DNA of 64,000 bases from Massilia sp. H-1 (GTDB lineage: Bacteria; Pseudomonadota; Gammaproteobacteria; Burkholderiales; Burkholderiaceae_D). A program made the translations under genes and the position numbers. Each line of letters starts with the position of its first letter. The first letter of the stretch is position 1. The stretch covers positions 4,898,001 through 4,962,000 of the forward strand of contig CP087969.1 in assembly GCA_024703915.1 (NCBI GenBank). Direction: 5' to 3'. This document shows positions 44,295-55,379 of this stretch, piece by piece. Below the pieces are notes generated by a model. That model saw only the letters and a program-made list of their open reading frames with translations. It had not been told where the DNA came from and did no database searches.

Positions 44295-45822
44295 TCAGGT
44301 GTGTTCGGCGCGCAACAGATTCTTCTGGACCTTGCCCATGGTGTTGCGTGGCAACTCGGCGACCACGTGGCACTGCTTGGGGATCTTGAAGTTGGCCAGC
44401 ATGGACTTGAGTTCCAGCAGGATGCGCGCCGGATCGGGCCGGGCGCCGGCCGCCGCCACGATCACGGCCACCCCGACTTCGCCGAAATCGGCGTCCGGGA
44501 TGCCCACCACGGCACTTTCGGCCACGCCCGGCATGCTGTTGAGGACAGTCTCGATTTCGGCCGGATAGACGTTGTAGCCGCCGCTGATGATCAGGTCCTT
44601 GCTGCGGCCCACGATCGTGACATAGCCGTCGCCATCGATCTTGCCCACGTCGCCGGTCTTGAAGTAGCCGTCGGCGGTGAATTCTTCCCGCGTTTTCTCG
44701 GGCATGCGCCAGTAGCCGGAAAAGATATTCGGTCCCTTGACTTCGATGCCGCCAATCTCGCCTGGCGCCACCGGCCGGCCGTGTTCATCGGCCACGCGCA
44801 GGCTCACGCCCGGCAGCGGGAAGCCGACCGTGCCGCCGCGCCGCTCGCTGCGCCCGCCGTGGCGCGCATCGGGGCCGTATGGGTTGGAGGTGAGCATGAC
44901 GGTCTCGCTCATGCCATAGCGTTCCAGGATGGTGTGCCCGGTGCGGGCTTGCCACTGGCGGAAGCTGTCCAGCAGCAGCGGCGCCGAGCCGGAAATGAAC
45001 AGGCGCATATGGCGCGTCACGTGGACGTCCAGGCCAGGTTCGGCCAGCATGCGCACGTAGAGCGTGGGCACGCCCATGAAGATGGTGGCCTCGGGCAGCC
45101 GGGCCAGCACGCGCTTTGGATCGAACTTGGCGAACCAGAGCATCTTGCTGCCATGGAGCAGGGCGCCATGCACGGCGACGAACAGGCCGTGAATATGGAA
45201 GATCGGCAGGGCGTGGATCAGCACGTCGCCGCGCTGCCAGCCCCAGTAGGTTTTCAGGATCTGCGCGTTGCTGAGCATGTTGCCGTGCGAGAGCTGCGCG
45301 CCCTTGCTGCGGCCGGTGGTCCCGCTCGTGTACAGGATGACGGCCAGGTCAGCCGGCCTTGCGCGCGGCCACCGTGTGCTGGTCGCTGCACTGCGCCGCT
45401 TGCGCGAGCAGGGTGCCGCTGCGGTCGTCGTCCAGGGTCAGGACGTGGCGCGCGCCGTTGTTGCGGGCCAGTGCATTGACCCAGTCCAGATTGGCGCTGC
45501 TGCAGACCACCACTTCGGGCTGCGCGTCGCCCAGAAAATGGGTCATCTCGGCCTGGCGGTAGGCGGTGTTCAGGGGCAGGAAAACGAAGCCTAAGCGCAG
45601 CAGCGTGGCCAGGTACAGCATCAGCGCCTCGACCGATTTTTCAGCCTGCATGGCGATGCGCGCGCCGGGCGCCAGGTTCAGCGATTCAAGCAGCACGGCC
45701 ATCATCGCGGTGCCGCGTTCCAGGTCGCGCCAGCTGTAGGCGAGGCCGTTGTCGGTCTCGATGGCGACCGTGTCGAGGTCGGACAGGGAACGCTGCACGC
45801 AGCGCCGCAAACAGGTTGTCAT
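44295..45822 (-). CDS. Malonyl-CoA synthetase-like AMP-binding ligase (MatB type)
   Basis: Acyl-adenylate-forming ligase, about 505 residues. The ATP loop is LYTSGTTGRSKGAQLSHGN, the A5 motif LERYGMSETVMLTSNPYG, A8 DGYFKTGDVGKIDGDGYVTI and GRSKDLIISGGYNVYPAEIE, and the catalytic Lys is in PRNTMGKVQKNLLR. The RYGMSET and GGYNVYP sequences are typical of MatB, which makes malonyl-CoA from free malonate. One slip near 45350; a TTA for expected GCC at 45593 does not change the frame. Substrate assignment is inferred. Confidence 0.85.
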
Positions 45823-45880
45823 TCATGCCGGGCTCCGAATTCATTGAGCGCGTATCTTATCCGAGTTCAGCGGGCCTGGT

Positions 45881-46790
45881 TCAGAGCGATTTCTTCATCA
45901 GGTCGAGGAAGCCTTTCAGGACCGGCGAGGCATTGTCGCGGCGCCAGGCCAGGCCGGTTTCGACCAGCGGCGTTTCCTGCACCAGCGGGTGGTATTCCAC
46001 GCCCGGCCGGCGCAGGTTGCTGACCGATTGCGGCACCAGCGCGATCCCCATGCCGAGCCGAGACCAGGCTGACGATGGTCTGCATCTGGATCGCTTCCTG
46101 CCCGATCGCGGGCGTGACAGCCAACCGCGCGGAACACGGACAAGATCGCGTCGTACAGGCCGGGCGAGATTTCACGCGGGAAGATAATCAGCGGCAGGGG
46201 CGGCAGCGTGCGCAGGTCCGCCGCGCGTCCGGCGCGCAGTTCCGCCAGGCCGGCCCGGGGCGGCCAGGATCAGCGCTTCGTTCAGCACCGGCAGGTAGTC
46301 CAGGGCCGCCCGGGCCTTGTCCGGCAGCGGCGGGATCAGCAGGCCTAAGCATCGATGCGCCCGCCCATCAAGTCGTCCAGCTGCAAATCGGAAGTCGCTT
46401 CCCGCAGCGTGATCTGCACTTGCGGACAGGCGGCGCGGTAGGCGCGCAGGAAGGGCGGCAGCACGCTGTAGTCGGCCGAGGAGACGAAGGCGAGCGTGAG
46501 CTTGCCGCTCGCGCCGGAGGCGGCGCGCTGCACCAGGCCCGGCAGTTCATGCCTAGCCTGGGCCAGCAGGCGGCGCGCCTCGGGCAGCAGGGCCGCGCCG
46601 GCCCCCGGTGAGCGCGACGCCGCGCCGGTTGCGGTCGAACAGGGGCGCGCCCAGCAGGCCTTCCAGGGCAAAGATGGCTTGCGACAGGGGCGGCTGGGTC
46701 ATCTGGAGGCGCTGCCGCGCGGCCGAAATGGAGTTCTTCGGCGACGGCGACAAAGTAGCGCAGCTGGCGCAGTTCGATGGGGCTGGACAT
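45881..46790 (-). CDS. LysR-family regulator, divergent from ilvD
   Basis: Starts MSSPIELRQLRYFVAVAEEL HFGRAA at 46790, then LQMTQPPLSQAIFALEGLLG as recognition helix. The effector domain reads LTLAFVSSADYSVLPPFLRA and ITLREATSDLQLDDLMGGRI. C-terminus MQTIVSLVSARLGMGIALVP and GFLDLMKKSL. Slips near 46060, 46122, 46258, 46345 (CCTAAGCA), 46553, 46610 and 46725. About 300 residues. The sequence resembles the BenM/CatM-like group with LRQLRYFVAVAEELHF starts. Confidence 0.86.
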
Positions 46791-46900
46791 GTTCTGTGAT
46801 ATGTATTGAGTCTTACAGGGTATTAAATCATATATTGGACAACTAGTGGCCGACGCGGCACACTGATACTCTTATTCGCATTCTTGCTTCAGGAGCCGCC

Positions 46901-48775
46901 ATGCCGACCTACCGTTCCCGTACCACCACCCACGGCCGCAATATGGCTGGCGCACGCGCACTGTGGCGCGCCACCGGCATGAAGGACGGCGACTTCGACA
47001 AGCCGATCGTCGCGGTGGTCAATTCCTTCACCCAGTTCGTGCCGGGCCACGTGCACCTGAAGGATCTGGGCCAGCTGGTTGCGCGCGAGATCGAGGCGGC
47101 GGGCGGCGTGGCCAAGGAATTCAACACGATCGCCGTCGACGACGGCATCGCCATGGGCCACGGCGGCATGCTGTATTCGCTGCCGTCGCGCGACCTGATC
47201 GCCGATTCGGTCGAGTACATGGTCAATGCCCACTGCGCCGATGCGATGGTGTGCATCTCGAACTGCGACAAGATCACCCCGGGCATGCTGATGGCCGCCA
47301 TGCGCCTGAATATCCCGGTGGTGTTCGTCTCAGGCGGGCCGATGGAAGCGGGCAAGGTGCTCAAGGTGGTCGACGGCCAGAAGAAAATCATCAAGCTGGA
47401 CCTGGTCGACGCCATGATCAAGGCTAGAAGCGACAGCAGCGTAAGCGACGCCGACGTGGCCGAAATCGAGCGCTCGGCCTGTCCGACCTGCGGTTCCTGC
47501 TCCGGCATGTTTACCGCCAACTCGATGAACTGCCTGACCGAAGCGCTGGGCCTGTCCCTGCCGGGCAACGGCACCATCCTGGCCACCCACGCCGACCGCA
47601 AGGAGCTGTTCCTGCGCGCCGGGCGCCTGGTGGTCGAACTGGCCAAGCGCTACTACGAACAGGATGACGCCACTGTCCTGCCGCGCGCGATCGCCACCAA
47701 GGCCGCGTTCGAAAACGCGATGGCGCTCGACGTCTCCATGGGCGGCTCCACCAACACGGTGCTGCACCTGCTGGCTGCGGCGCATGAAGCCGGGGTCGAA
47801 TTCAAGATGGCCGACATCGACCGCATTTCGCGCAAGGTGCCATGCCTGTGCAAGGTCGCGCCGATGACGGACAAATTCCACATCGAAGACGTGCACCGCG
47901 GCATGGGCATCACCGCCATTCTCGGCGAGCTGGCGCGCGCCGGCCTGCTCGATACCTCGGTCTACAGCGTGCATGCGCCGACCCTGGGCGAGGCGATCGA
48001 ACGCAACGACATCAAGCGCAGCGACGACCCGGCCGTGCACCAGCTGTTCCGCGCGGCGCCCGGTGGCGTGCCGACCCAGACCGCGTTTTCGCAGTCCGAG
48101 CGTTTCGACGCGCTCGATCTGGACCGCAGCACCGGCTGCATCCGCGACAAGGCGCACGCCTATTCGCAGGACGGCGGGCTCGCGGTCCTGTACGGTAATC
48201 TGGCCGAAAACGGCTGCATCGTGAAAACGGCCGAAGCGTGGACGAAAGCATCCTCAAATTCAGCGGCAAGGCGCGCGTGTTCGAGAGCCAGGACGCGGCG
48301 GTCGAAGCGATCCTGGGCGATACCGTGCACGAGGGCGACGTCGTCATCATCCGCTACGAAGGCCCCAAAGGCGGGCCGGGCATGCAGGAAATGCTGTACC
48401 CGACGTCGTACATCAAATCCAAGGGTCTGGGCAAGGCGTGCGCGCTGTTTACGGACGGGCGCTTCTCGGGCGGCTCGTCGGGTCTGGTCATCGGGCACGC
48501 GTCGCCGGAGGCGGCCGAAGGCGGCGCCATCGGCCTGGTGGAAGAGGGGGACATGATCGACATCGATATCCCGGCGCGCACGGTCAACCTGCGCGTGAGC
48601 ACAGAGACGCTGGCACAGCGCCGCGCCGCCATGGACGCGCGCGGCGACGCTGCCTGGAAACCGGAAGGGCGCGAGCGCTATGTCTCGCAGGCGCTGCAAG
48701 CCTATGCGGCGCTGACTACCTCGGCGGACCGGGGCGCGGTGCGCGATTTGTCGCAACTGGAAGCGTTAAGTGGTA
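46901..48775 (+). CDS. ilvD: Dihydroxy-acid dehydratase
   Basis: Third enzyme of the branched-chain amino-acid pathway; an Fe-S dehydratase. Cluster ligands lie in CISNCDKITPGMLMAAMRLN and CPTCGSCSGMFTANSMNCLT. Also seen: RTTTHGRNMAGARALWRATG, HGGMLYSLPSRDLIADSVEY, LDVSMGGSTNTVLHLLAAAH and DGRFSGGSSGLVIGHASPEA. Slip near 48230; the extreme 3' end near 48767 is uncertain. About 620 residues restored, the longer of the two common IlvD lengths. Confidence 0.96.
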
Positions 48776-48813
48776 GCTGCAGCCCCGTCGCCGGGGCTGC
48801 GTCCGGGTTCATC

Positions 48814-49830
48814 TCAGGCGTGTACTTGCAGCACCAGCTTGCCGTTATTTGAGCCGTCGAACAGCTTCTGGAACGTCTCCGGGAATGTCTCCAGTCCCTG
48901 CACCACGTCTTCGCGGCTTTTCAGTTTGCCTTGCGCCAGCAGGGCGCCCATCGCGCTGATGGCTTCCATCGCGCGGGATAGTAGTCGGCCACCATCACAC
49001 CGCGCATCGTGGCGCGCTTGACCAGCAGCTGTATGTAGTTGGCCGGTCCCTTGATCCCGTCGGTGCTGTTGTACTGCGAGATCGCGCCGCAAATGACGAT
49101 GCGCGCGCCATGCGCCAGGCGGTTCAGCACCGCGTCCAGGATGTCGCCGCCGACGTTGTCAAAGAAGACGTCCACGCCCTTTGGCGCATGCTGCTTGAGC
49201 GCGGCCGCCAGGTCTTCGCTCTTGTAGTCGATGGCCGCGTCAAAGCCCAGTTCCTCGACCAGGTAGCGGCATTTGTCGGCGCCATGCGCTGAATGCCGAT
49301 CACGCGCTCCCGTGCGCCTTGGCCAGCTGGCCCACAATCGCACCCACCGCTTGCCGGCCGCGCCGGATACCACCACCGTGTCGCCCGCCTTCGGCTGGCC
49401 GACATCGAACAGGCCGAAGTAGGCGGTCAGGCCGGTCATGCCCAGCACGCTCAGGAACATTGGCAGCGGCGCCAGTTTCGGGGTTCACCTTGTTCAAGCC
49501 CTGGCCGTTCGAGATCGCGTATTCCTGCACGCCGAGCAGGCCGGACACATGGTCGCCGACGGCAAAGTTCGCATTGTTCGAGGCTTCCACCCGGCCCACC
49601 GCGATGGCGCGCATCACTTCGCCAATGCCGACCGGCGGCATGTAGGAGTCTTCGCTGGCATTCATCCAGCCGCGCATGGCCGGGTCCAGCGACAGGTACT
49701 GGAGCTTGACCAGCACTTCGCCGTCGCCCAGGGCGCGCAGCGGCTCGCTGGCGTAGGTGAAGTCGCTGCGTTTGATTGCAGCCTAAGCAGGGCGGGCGGC
49801 AAGGCGGAACTGGTGGTTGACGGTGTTCAT
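48814..49830 (-). CDS. NADP-dependent medium-chain oxidoreductase (CurA/YncB type)
   Basis: About 335 residues; reduces alpha,beta-unsaturated or similar carbonyl compounds with NADPH. Start MNTVNHQFRLAARPAG at 49830. Typical sequence: YLSLDPAMRGWMN, YMPPVGIGEVMRAIAVGRVE, GMTGLTAYFGLFDVGQPKAG, the coenzyme loop VVVSGAAGAVGAIVGQLAKA after slip repair, and FDNVGGDILDAVLNRLAHGA. Slips near 48975, 49287, 49313, 49355, 49483 and 49785 (CCTAAGCA). Divergent from the LysR gene at 49958. Confidence 0.88.
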
Positions 49831-49890
49831 GGAATCCTTTCGGGTGGGTTCGGGATGTTCTGTTGATGGAAATCAGTATAGGCTTCGAGA

Positions 49891-49920
49891 ATCGCCTTGA
49901 TAAGTCATCAATAAGGCGAT
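49891..49920. promoter_or_regulatory. Candidate LysR operator between divergent genes
   Basis: ATCGCCTT (49891-49898) and AAGGCGAT (49913-49920) are perfect inverted arms; inside them TTGAT-AAGTC-ATCAA is a second perfect inverted repeat. Located between the oxidoreductase and the LysR gene, the usual place for a LysR-type site. Confidence 0.6.
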
Positions 49921-49957
49921 ACATTGTTGACCATTACGGAACAATAGGCCTCGCTTC

Positions 49958-50847
49958 ATGCTCAACCCTCAGCACCTGGCCATCTTCGCCACCATCATCC
50001 GGACCGGCAGCATCAGCGCGGCGTCGGTCGAGCTTGGCTGCGGCAAATCGGTCGTGTCGCGCCAGCTGGCGCGGCTGGAGCAGGATCTGGGGGCGCGCCT
50101 GATCCAGCGCTCGACGCGCCGCCTGGCCCTCACCGAGATCGGCGAGCAGGTGCTGCGCGAGGCGCAGCAGATCGAACGGGCACTGAACAACATCGAGCAG
50201 CTCACCGAACAGCATCTGCAGGAGGTGCGCGGGATGCTGCGGGTGTCGTGCTCGATGGCGGGGCGGCGCCAGCTGGTGCCGCTGCTGGCCGAATTCACGG
50301 CGCGCTACCCGCAAGTGAAAGTGGCGCTGCGGCTGGAAGACCATATGGTGGACCTGATCGCCGAGCAGATCGACGTCGCCATCCGTACCACCAGCCTGGT
50401 CGACTCGACGCTGATCGCGCGCAAGCTGTCGGGCAACCCGACGGTGATCGTGGCGGCGCCGTCCTACCTGGCGCGGGGCCTAAGCACCCCGGAATCGGTG
50501 GAGGCGCTGCAGCAGCATGCCTGCCTGGTCTACGCGGTCGGCGCGCGGTGTACGACGAGTGGACCTTCATCGGGGAGGCCGGGCAGTTCACGGTGCGGGT
50601 GGACGGACCGCTGCAAATGAACGATGGCGGCGCGCTGGTGACGGCGGCGGCGGCCGGGGTGGGCATCCTGCGCGTGCCGCTGCCGCTGGTGGCCGACGAA
50701 CTGGCCAGCGGGGCGCTGGTGCAGATCCTGGCGCACTGCAAGATGCCGCCGGGGCAGTCGAACTACGCGGTCTATCCGGCGCGCGACTTCCTGGCCCTCA
50801 AGACGGCCGCGTTTGTGGATTTCCTGATCGAGAAAATGGGCGGTTAG
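49958..50847 (+). CDS. LysR-family regulator
   Basis: About 297 residues. MLNPQHLAIFATIIRTGSIS, winged helix VELGCGKSVVSRQLARLEQD, then LGARLIQRSTRRLALTEIGE. Effector half: LRVSCSMAGRRQLVPLLAEF, VDVAIRTTSLVDSTLIARKL, GVGILRVPLPLVADELASGA. Slips near 50481 (CCTAAGCA for GCCGGCA) and 50545. Likely controls the divergent oxidoreductase. Confidence 0.88.
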
Positions 50848-50892
50848 CGGCGCAATCAGGGGACATCGCCAGCACCAACGGTGAAACTGGTA

Positions 50893-50908
50893 TATGATGG
50901 TCGTCATG
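50893..50908. promoter_or_regulatory. Candidate operator overlapping the TetR start
   Basis: TATGAT-GGTC-GTCATG shares arms and the GGTC centre with the perfect site at 51526-51545 upstream of the next gene. It covers the start codon, so bound protein would block its own expression. Confidence 0.6.
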
Positions 50909-51497
50909 AAACCGAAATCTGCCAAACCAGCCACCAGCCGCAAGGAAGCCACGCACGAGCGCATCGTCGAGGTGGCAGCACGCGCGATCCGCCGCAGCGG
51001 CTATGGCGGCACCGGCGTGGCCGACATCATGAAGGAAGCGGGACTGACCCACGGCGGCTTCTATGCGCACTTCGCATCGCGCGATGCGCTGCTGGCCGAG
51101 GCGGGCGACCGGGCCGGCGCCGAATCGGTGGCGCTGGCGGCGCGTGGCGGCGGCCGCGCCCCCTGGCCAGGCCCTGCAGGCCATGATGGCGGCCTACCTG
51201 TCGCCGCAGCATATGGCGGCTATAGAAACCGGCTGTCCGGTGTCGGCCCTGGGTTCGGAAATGCCGCGCCAGGCGCCGGAAGTGCGCCGGGTAGCGACCA
51301 TCCATATCAAGGAAATGATCGATCTGTTCGCGCGCCAGCTGCCCGACTGGGGGCAGCCGCAGGCGCACGAGCAGGCCATGGCACTGGTCTGCGCGCTGAT
51401 CGGCACCACCATGATGGCGCGGGCAGTGGACGATCCCAAGCTGTCCGCCGCCTTGTGCGCCGCCACGCTGAAACAATTTGCCCCGACCGCGGCATAA
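50906..51497 (+). CDS. TetR-family regulator
   Basis: About 197 residues. KPATSRKEATHERIVEVAAR leads into the helix-turn-helix GYGGTGVADIMKEAGLTHGG and FYAHFASRDALLAEAGDRAG. The C-terminal domain has PQHMAAIETGCPVSALGSEM and QAMALVCALIGTTMMARAVD. One slip near 51160. An upstream in-frame ATG at 50894 is possible; I prefer 50906. Adjacent oxidoreductase and matching operators indicate it represses both itself and that gene. Confidence 0.9.
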
Positions 51498-51525
51498 GCG
51501 CGCCACGGTCATTTTTTTAATTAAT

Positions 51526-51545
51526 AATATGACGGTCGTCATATT
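51526..51545. promoter_or_regulatory. Candidate TetR operator upstream of the oxidoreductase
   Basis: AATATGAC-GGTC-GTCATATT: perfect 8-base arms. It lies 13 bases before ATG 51559 and matches the weaker site at 50893. Confidence 0.75.
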
Positions 51546-51558
51546 CAAAGGAGCCACG

Positions 51559-52568
51559 ATGAAAGCACTTGTCTTCAAGGCCTATGGCAAAGACAGCCAG
51601 ACCGAATTCGCCGATGTCGCGCGGCCCACGATCGCAGCCGACGAGATACTGGTCCGCGTGCACGCTGCCGGTCTCAATCCGGTCGATTACATGATTCCCA
51701 AGGGCCTGTTCAAGCCGATTCTGAGGTTCAAGCTGCTTACCACGCTGGGCAGCGATCTAGCCGATGTGGTGGTGGACGTGGGCAGCCGGGTGACCCGCTT
51801 CAAGACCGGCGATGCGGTTTTTGCCAGTGTCTTTGACATGGGCAAGGGGGCGCTCGCCGAATTTGTCGCCGTGCCCGAGCACGCCGCCGCGCTGAAGCCA
51901 CGCCCAACCTGGACTTCGTGCAGGCAGCGGCCATTCCGATGGTCGGCCTGACGTCCTGGCAGGCGCTCACCGAGCGGATGGCGCTCAAACCGGGGCAAAG
52001 GTATTCATTCCGGTAGGCGCGGGCGGCATCGGATCGTTCGCGATTCAGCTGGCAAAAAGCCTGGGCGCGACCGTGGGTACGACGACCAGTACCGGCAATG
52101 TCGATTTCGTGCGTGGTCTCGGTGCCGACGAGGTCATCGACTACAAGACGACGCAGTTTGCCGACGTGCTGGGCGGTTACGACGCCGTGCTGGGCACGGT
52201 CAGGGGAGAGGACCTCGAGCAGGCCGTGCAGATCGTGACACCGGGGAGCGCGGTCGTGTCGCTGGTCGGCCCGCCGGATGCCGCCTTCGCCGCAAAGCGC
52301 GGCATGAACTTCATCATGAAGTTCGTCTTTGGCCTACTGAGCCGCAAGATGATCCACCTGGCCGTCCTACCATGGCGCCCGCTATTCATTCCTGTTCTTG
52401 CGGCCCGATGGGCGCCAGCTGGCCCAGATCGGCGCGCTGCTCGAATCGTCAAGCATCCGGCCCGTGATCGACCGGGTGCTGCCGTTCGCCCAGGCGAAGG
52501 AGGGACTGGCGTATCTCGAACAGGGCAGGGCCAAGGGCAAAGTTGTGGTGCAACTGGTGAGCGAATAG
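51559..52568 (+). CDS. Zinc-independent alcohol dehydrogenase/quinone oxidoreductase
   Basis: NADPH:quinone-reductase-type MDR protein of about 335 residues. MKALVFKAYGKDSQTEFADV, ILVRVHAAGLNPVDYMIPKG, LGSDLADVVVDVGSRVTRFK, then the coenzyme loop VGAGGIGSFAIQLAKSLGAT after slips near 51903 and 52001. C-terminus ends GRAKGKVVVQLVSE. A further slip near 52390-52400. No structural Zn cysteines seen. Expression expected to rise when the TetR ligand is present. Confidence 0.88.
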
Positions 52569-52594
52569 GTCTCGTGCGGCCAGCGCGGGCCCGA

Positions 52595-53184
52595 TCACGC
52601 CTCGTTGAACACGACCGAATGGGCAAGCCGCACGTCCATCATCGACTGCTCGGCGTCCTGCGTGAAGCCGGCCCGCGGATAGGCGCAGAACAGGTCGAAT
52701 TCATCGCTCTTGCACAGGCGTGCCCACAGGTGTTCCAGCCGGATGGTCGCCTCGCGCTCGCCGTTGGCCCATAACAGCGCGACCATTTCACCGAAGGCGC
52801 GCACCCGGACATGGCTTAAGCACGGGCCCGCTTGAGCAAGGTACGCACCAGGGACAGAAACAGCGCTTCATCGGGCCAGCCGTCGCGCATGAATGCCGAG
52901 AGCGCGCATGTGGCATCGATGGCGATAAACTGATCGTGGGCGATCGCACCCGGCATGTCGATGCCGGACACCTGCAGGCGGTTGGTCAGCAGCTCGGTGT
53001 GGCTGCCGGTCGCGATGATGATGACCGCTTCGTCCAGCCCCAGCGCGGACGCCACATAGCCTTCGAGGGCGTCAAGGAAGGCGGCGTCATCGTCATAAAT
53101 TTGCACGCAGTGCTCGCACGCAGCCATTTCGGCCCAGAACACATTGATACTCTTCCGCTGCTTTGGCACGTAGGACGTCGTCAT
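52595..53184 (-). CDS. MEDS-domain sensory protein
   Basis: About 195 residues. The start MTTSYVPKQRKSINVFWAEM is followed by ACEHCVQIYDDDAAFLDALE, YVASALGLDEAVIIIATGSH and DATCALSAFMRDGWPDEALF, matching the MEDS (DcmR-type sensory) fold, a degenerate RecA-like domain. No DNA-binding or kinase domain is attached. One slip at 52814 (GCTTAAGC) joins it to FGEMVALLWANGEREATIRL and the end VVFNEA. It probably partners with a separate signalling protein. Confidence 0.78.
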
Positions 53185-53366
53185 AGAAAGATATCGTTGC
53201 GTTTTGGATACTTATCATAACCAGCCCCCGCGGTCCGCACCAAGGTTGTACGTTTGATTCAGATCAACCTGTGCCCGATTGACTTAGGGCTGGGCGTGTG
53301 GGTCGGCAGCGCCGGTTCGCGCTCCGGTGGCATACTAGGCGCCTTCCCTTATCGAAAGATTCATCC

Positions 53367-53884
53367 ATGCTGAAGGTGCTTGGCATTTCTGGCAGTCTGC
53401 GCAAGAGCTCCGTCAATTCCGCCTTGCTGCGCAGCGCCCGCCAGCTGGCGCCAGACGGCGTCGCGTTGACGATTTTCGGCGGGGTCGGCCAGCTGCCCCT
53501 GTTTAACCCCGATCTGGAAGCGGATCTGCCGGAGCCGGTGCTGGCATTGCATGCGGCAGTCGCGCAGGCCGATGCCTTGCTGTTCGCCAGCCCGGAATAT
53601 GCGCACGGGGTCACAGGCGCGATCAAGAACACGCTCGACTGGCTGGTCAGTTTTGAACCGTTTGCCGGAAAGCGGGTCGCCGTCTGGAACGCGGCCGCGC
53701 GGGCGCACCATGCCGATCTGGCGCTGCGTGAAACGCTGCAGACCATGGACGCCGTGATCGTGGCGCCTAAGCATCGGGTGTCATTGCGCTGCCGGGGCCG
53801 ATGCCGGAGCACGAGATGGTGGCGCACCAGGCGGTGTCGTCCGCGATACGCAGCCGCCTGCTGGCCCTCATGCAGGCGCGCTGA
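53367..53884 (+). CDS. NADPH-dependent FMN reductase
   Basis: Flavodoxin-fold reductase of about 170 residues. MLKVLGISGSLRKSSVNSAL contains the FMN phosphate loop; ADALLFASPEYAHGVTGAIK and NTLDWLVSFEPFAGKRVAVW are typical of the azoreductase/chromate reductase group. Slip near 53768 (CCTAAGCA for GCCGGC-like sequence). Supplies reduced flavin or reduces quinones; the exact substrate is unknown. Confidence 0.88.
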
Positions 53885-53917
53885 TGGCATACTGCTGATT
53901 CATCAGCGCAAACGAGA

Positions 53918-54624
53918 ATGCACGTGCACAAACTACTTTCCGAATTAAGCCGCCTGTATCTGCTGCCCGGGACGACGTCCCCGGAAGCGTTCCGGCAGCA
54001 CATGGCCGATCCTGCCGCCTTCCCGGTCCGTCTGGCCGCGCCCGACGGGACCGCGCGCGCTGGTGCTCAGCTTCCCTGCCAATGGCAACTGGGCGCTGCT
54101 GTGCGCGGTGGCCAACGCCATGCAGACCGAACTTGGACTGCCACACACCGGCGGTCAGCATTTCCGGCGTCGACGGCTTCGGGCTCTGGCTGTCGCTGTC
54201 GCGCGCCATGCCTAGGCCGCGCAGCGCACCGAATTTGCGGCGCTGCTGCGCCAGGCCTATTGTCCCGACCTGGCCCCGTTTCCCGCAGAAGCGGAGCTGC
54301 CGCCTTGCGCGCGCAGCGGAACCGACAAGTGGTCGGCGTTCATCCACCCCGATCTGGGCGCGTCGTTCGCCGACGAACCCTGGCTGGAAGTGACGCCGCC
54401 CGAGCATGGCCAGGTCGCCTTGCTGGAGCACCTGGAGAGCATCAGCGACGCCCAGTTCGCGCAGGCGCTCGGCCTGCTGCGCGCCAAACAGGGCGCCGCG
54501 CCGGCGGGCGGCAGGCGCCGCGCCACCGCCAGGCTTGCTGCTGGCCGACGCCACGCTGGAAGACATCGTCCGGCACCTGCACGCCAAAAACATCGAACCG
54601 ACCTTCCGCCATCTGATTCGCTGA
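53918..54624 (+). CDS. Hypothetical cytosolic protein
   Basis: About 235 residues, no signal peptide. MHVHKLLSELSRLYLLPGTT, then ALVLSFPANGNWALLCAVAN, VDGFGLWLSLSRAMP, GTDKWSAFIHPDLGASFADE and LEDIVRHLHAKNIEPTFRHL. Slips near 54060, 54145, 54215 (CCTAGG) and 54527. I do not recognise a family. It lies between an FMN reductase and a GST on the same strand, 33 and 8 bases away. Confidence 0.6.
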
Positions 54625-54632
54625 GACACGCC

Positions 54633-55257
54633 ATGCTCACTATTCTGGGAAAACCCACTTCCATCAATGTCCGCAAGGTGCTCTGGACCTGCGCCGAGAT
54701 CGGCCTGCCGTTCTGAACAGGAGTCCTGGGGCTCGGGCTTTCGCAGCACGGACGATCCGGCTTTTCGCGCGCTCAATCCGAACGCGATGGTGCCCGTCAT
54801 CCGCGGCGGCGATGTGGTGCTGTGGGAGTCGAACACCATTTGCCGCTACCTCGCCGCGCAGCACGAGCGCCACGACCTGCTGCCGAAGCGGCTCCAGGCG
54901 CGCACTGGTCGAGCAATGGATGGACTGGCAGGCCGGGGAGCTCAATAACGCGTGGCGCTACGCCTTCATGGCGCTGGTGCGCCACAGCCCGGCCCATACC
55001 GACGCCGCAGCCCTGGCGCACAGCGCCATCGCTGGAACCGCCACATGCAGATCCTGGAAGACCAGCTGCGCAAGACCGGCGCCTTCGTCACGGGCGACAC
55101 CTTTACCCTGGCCGACGTGGTGCTGGCGCTGTCGGTCAACCGCTGGCTGATGACGCCGATCGAACGGCCCGACTGTCCCGCCGTCGCCGCCTACATGGAG
55201 CGGGTGGGGGAGTACCGGCCCGGCTTTGGCCTCTATTGCCGCAACGGCACGCCCTGA
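54633..55257 (+). CDS. Glutathione S-transferase
   Basis: About 207 residues. N-terminal thioredoxin fold MLTILGKPTSINVRKVLWTC with the Ser in TSINVRK, then NPNAMVPVIRGGDVVLWESN with the cis-Pro and Glu-Ser glutathione site. The C-terminal helical domain has GDTFTLADVVLALSVNRWLM. Slips near 54713, 54905 and 55032. Family of detoxification enzymes; substrate unknown. Confidence 0.88.
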
Positions 55258-55379
55258 GGGGGCGGACAGCGCTTAAGCAGAAATTTGCCATTCGGATAAC
55301 AAATTAGTTGCAATTGGGGCAAATTCGGTCAAAATAGCGGCCGTGCACGAAGTCTTTCCCCTTGAAAATATAAAGAAAT

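Noticed and set aside
44301..45479. 392-codon forward open frame opposite the MatB-like gene
   Set aside because: The reverse strand carries all the adenylate-forming motifs; the forward product is His/Ala-rich shadow sequence.
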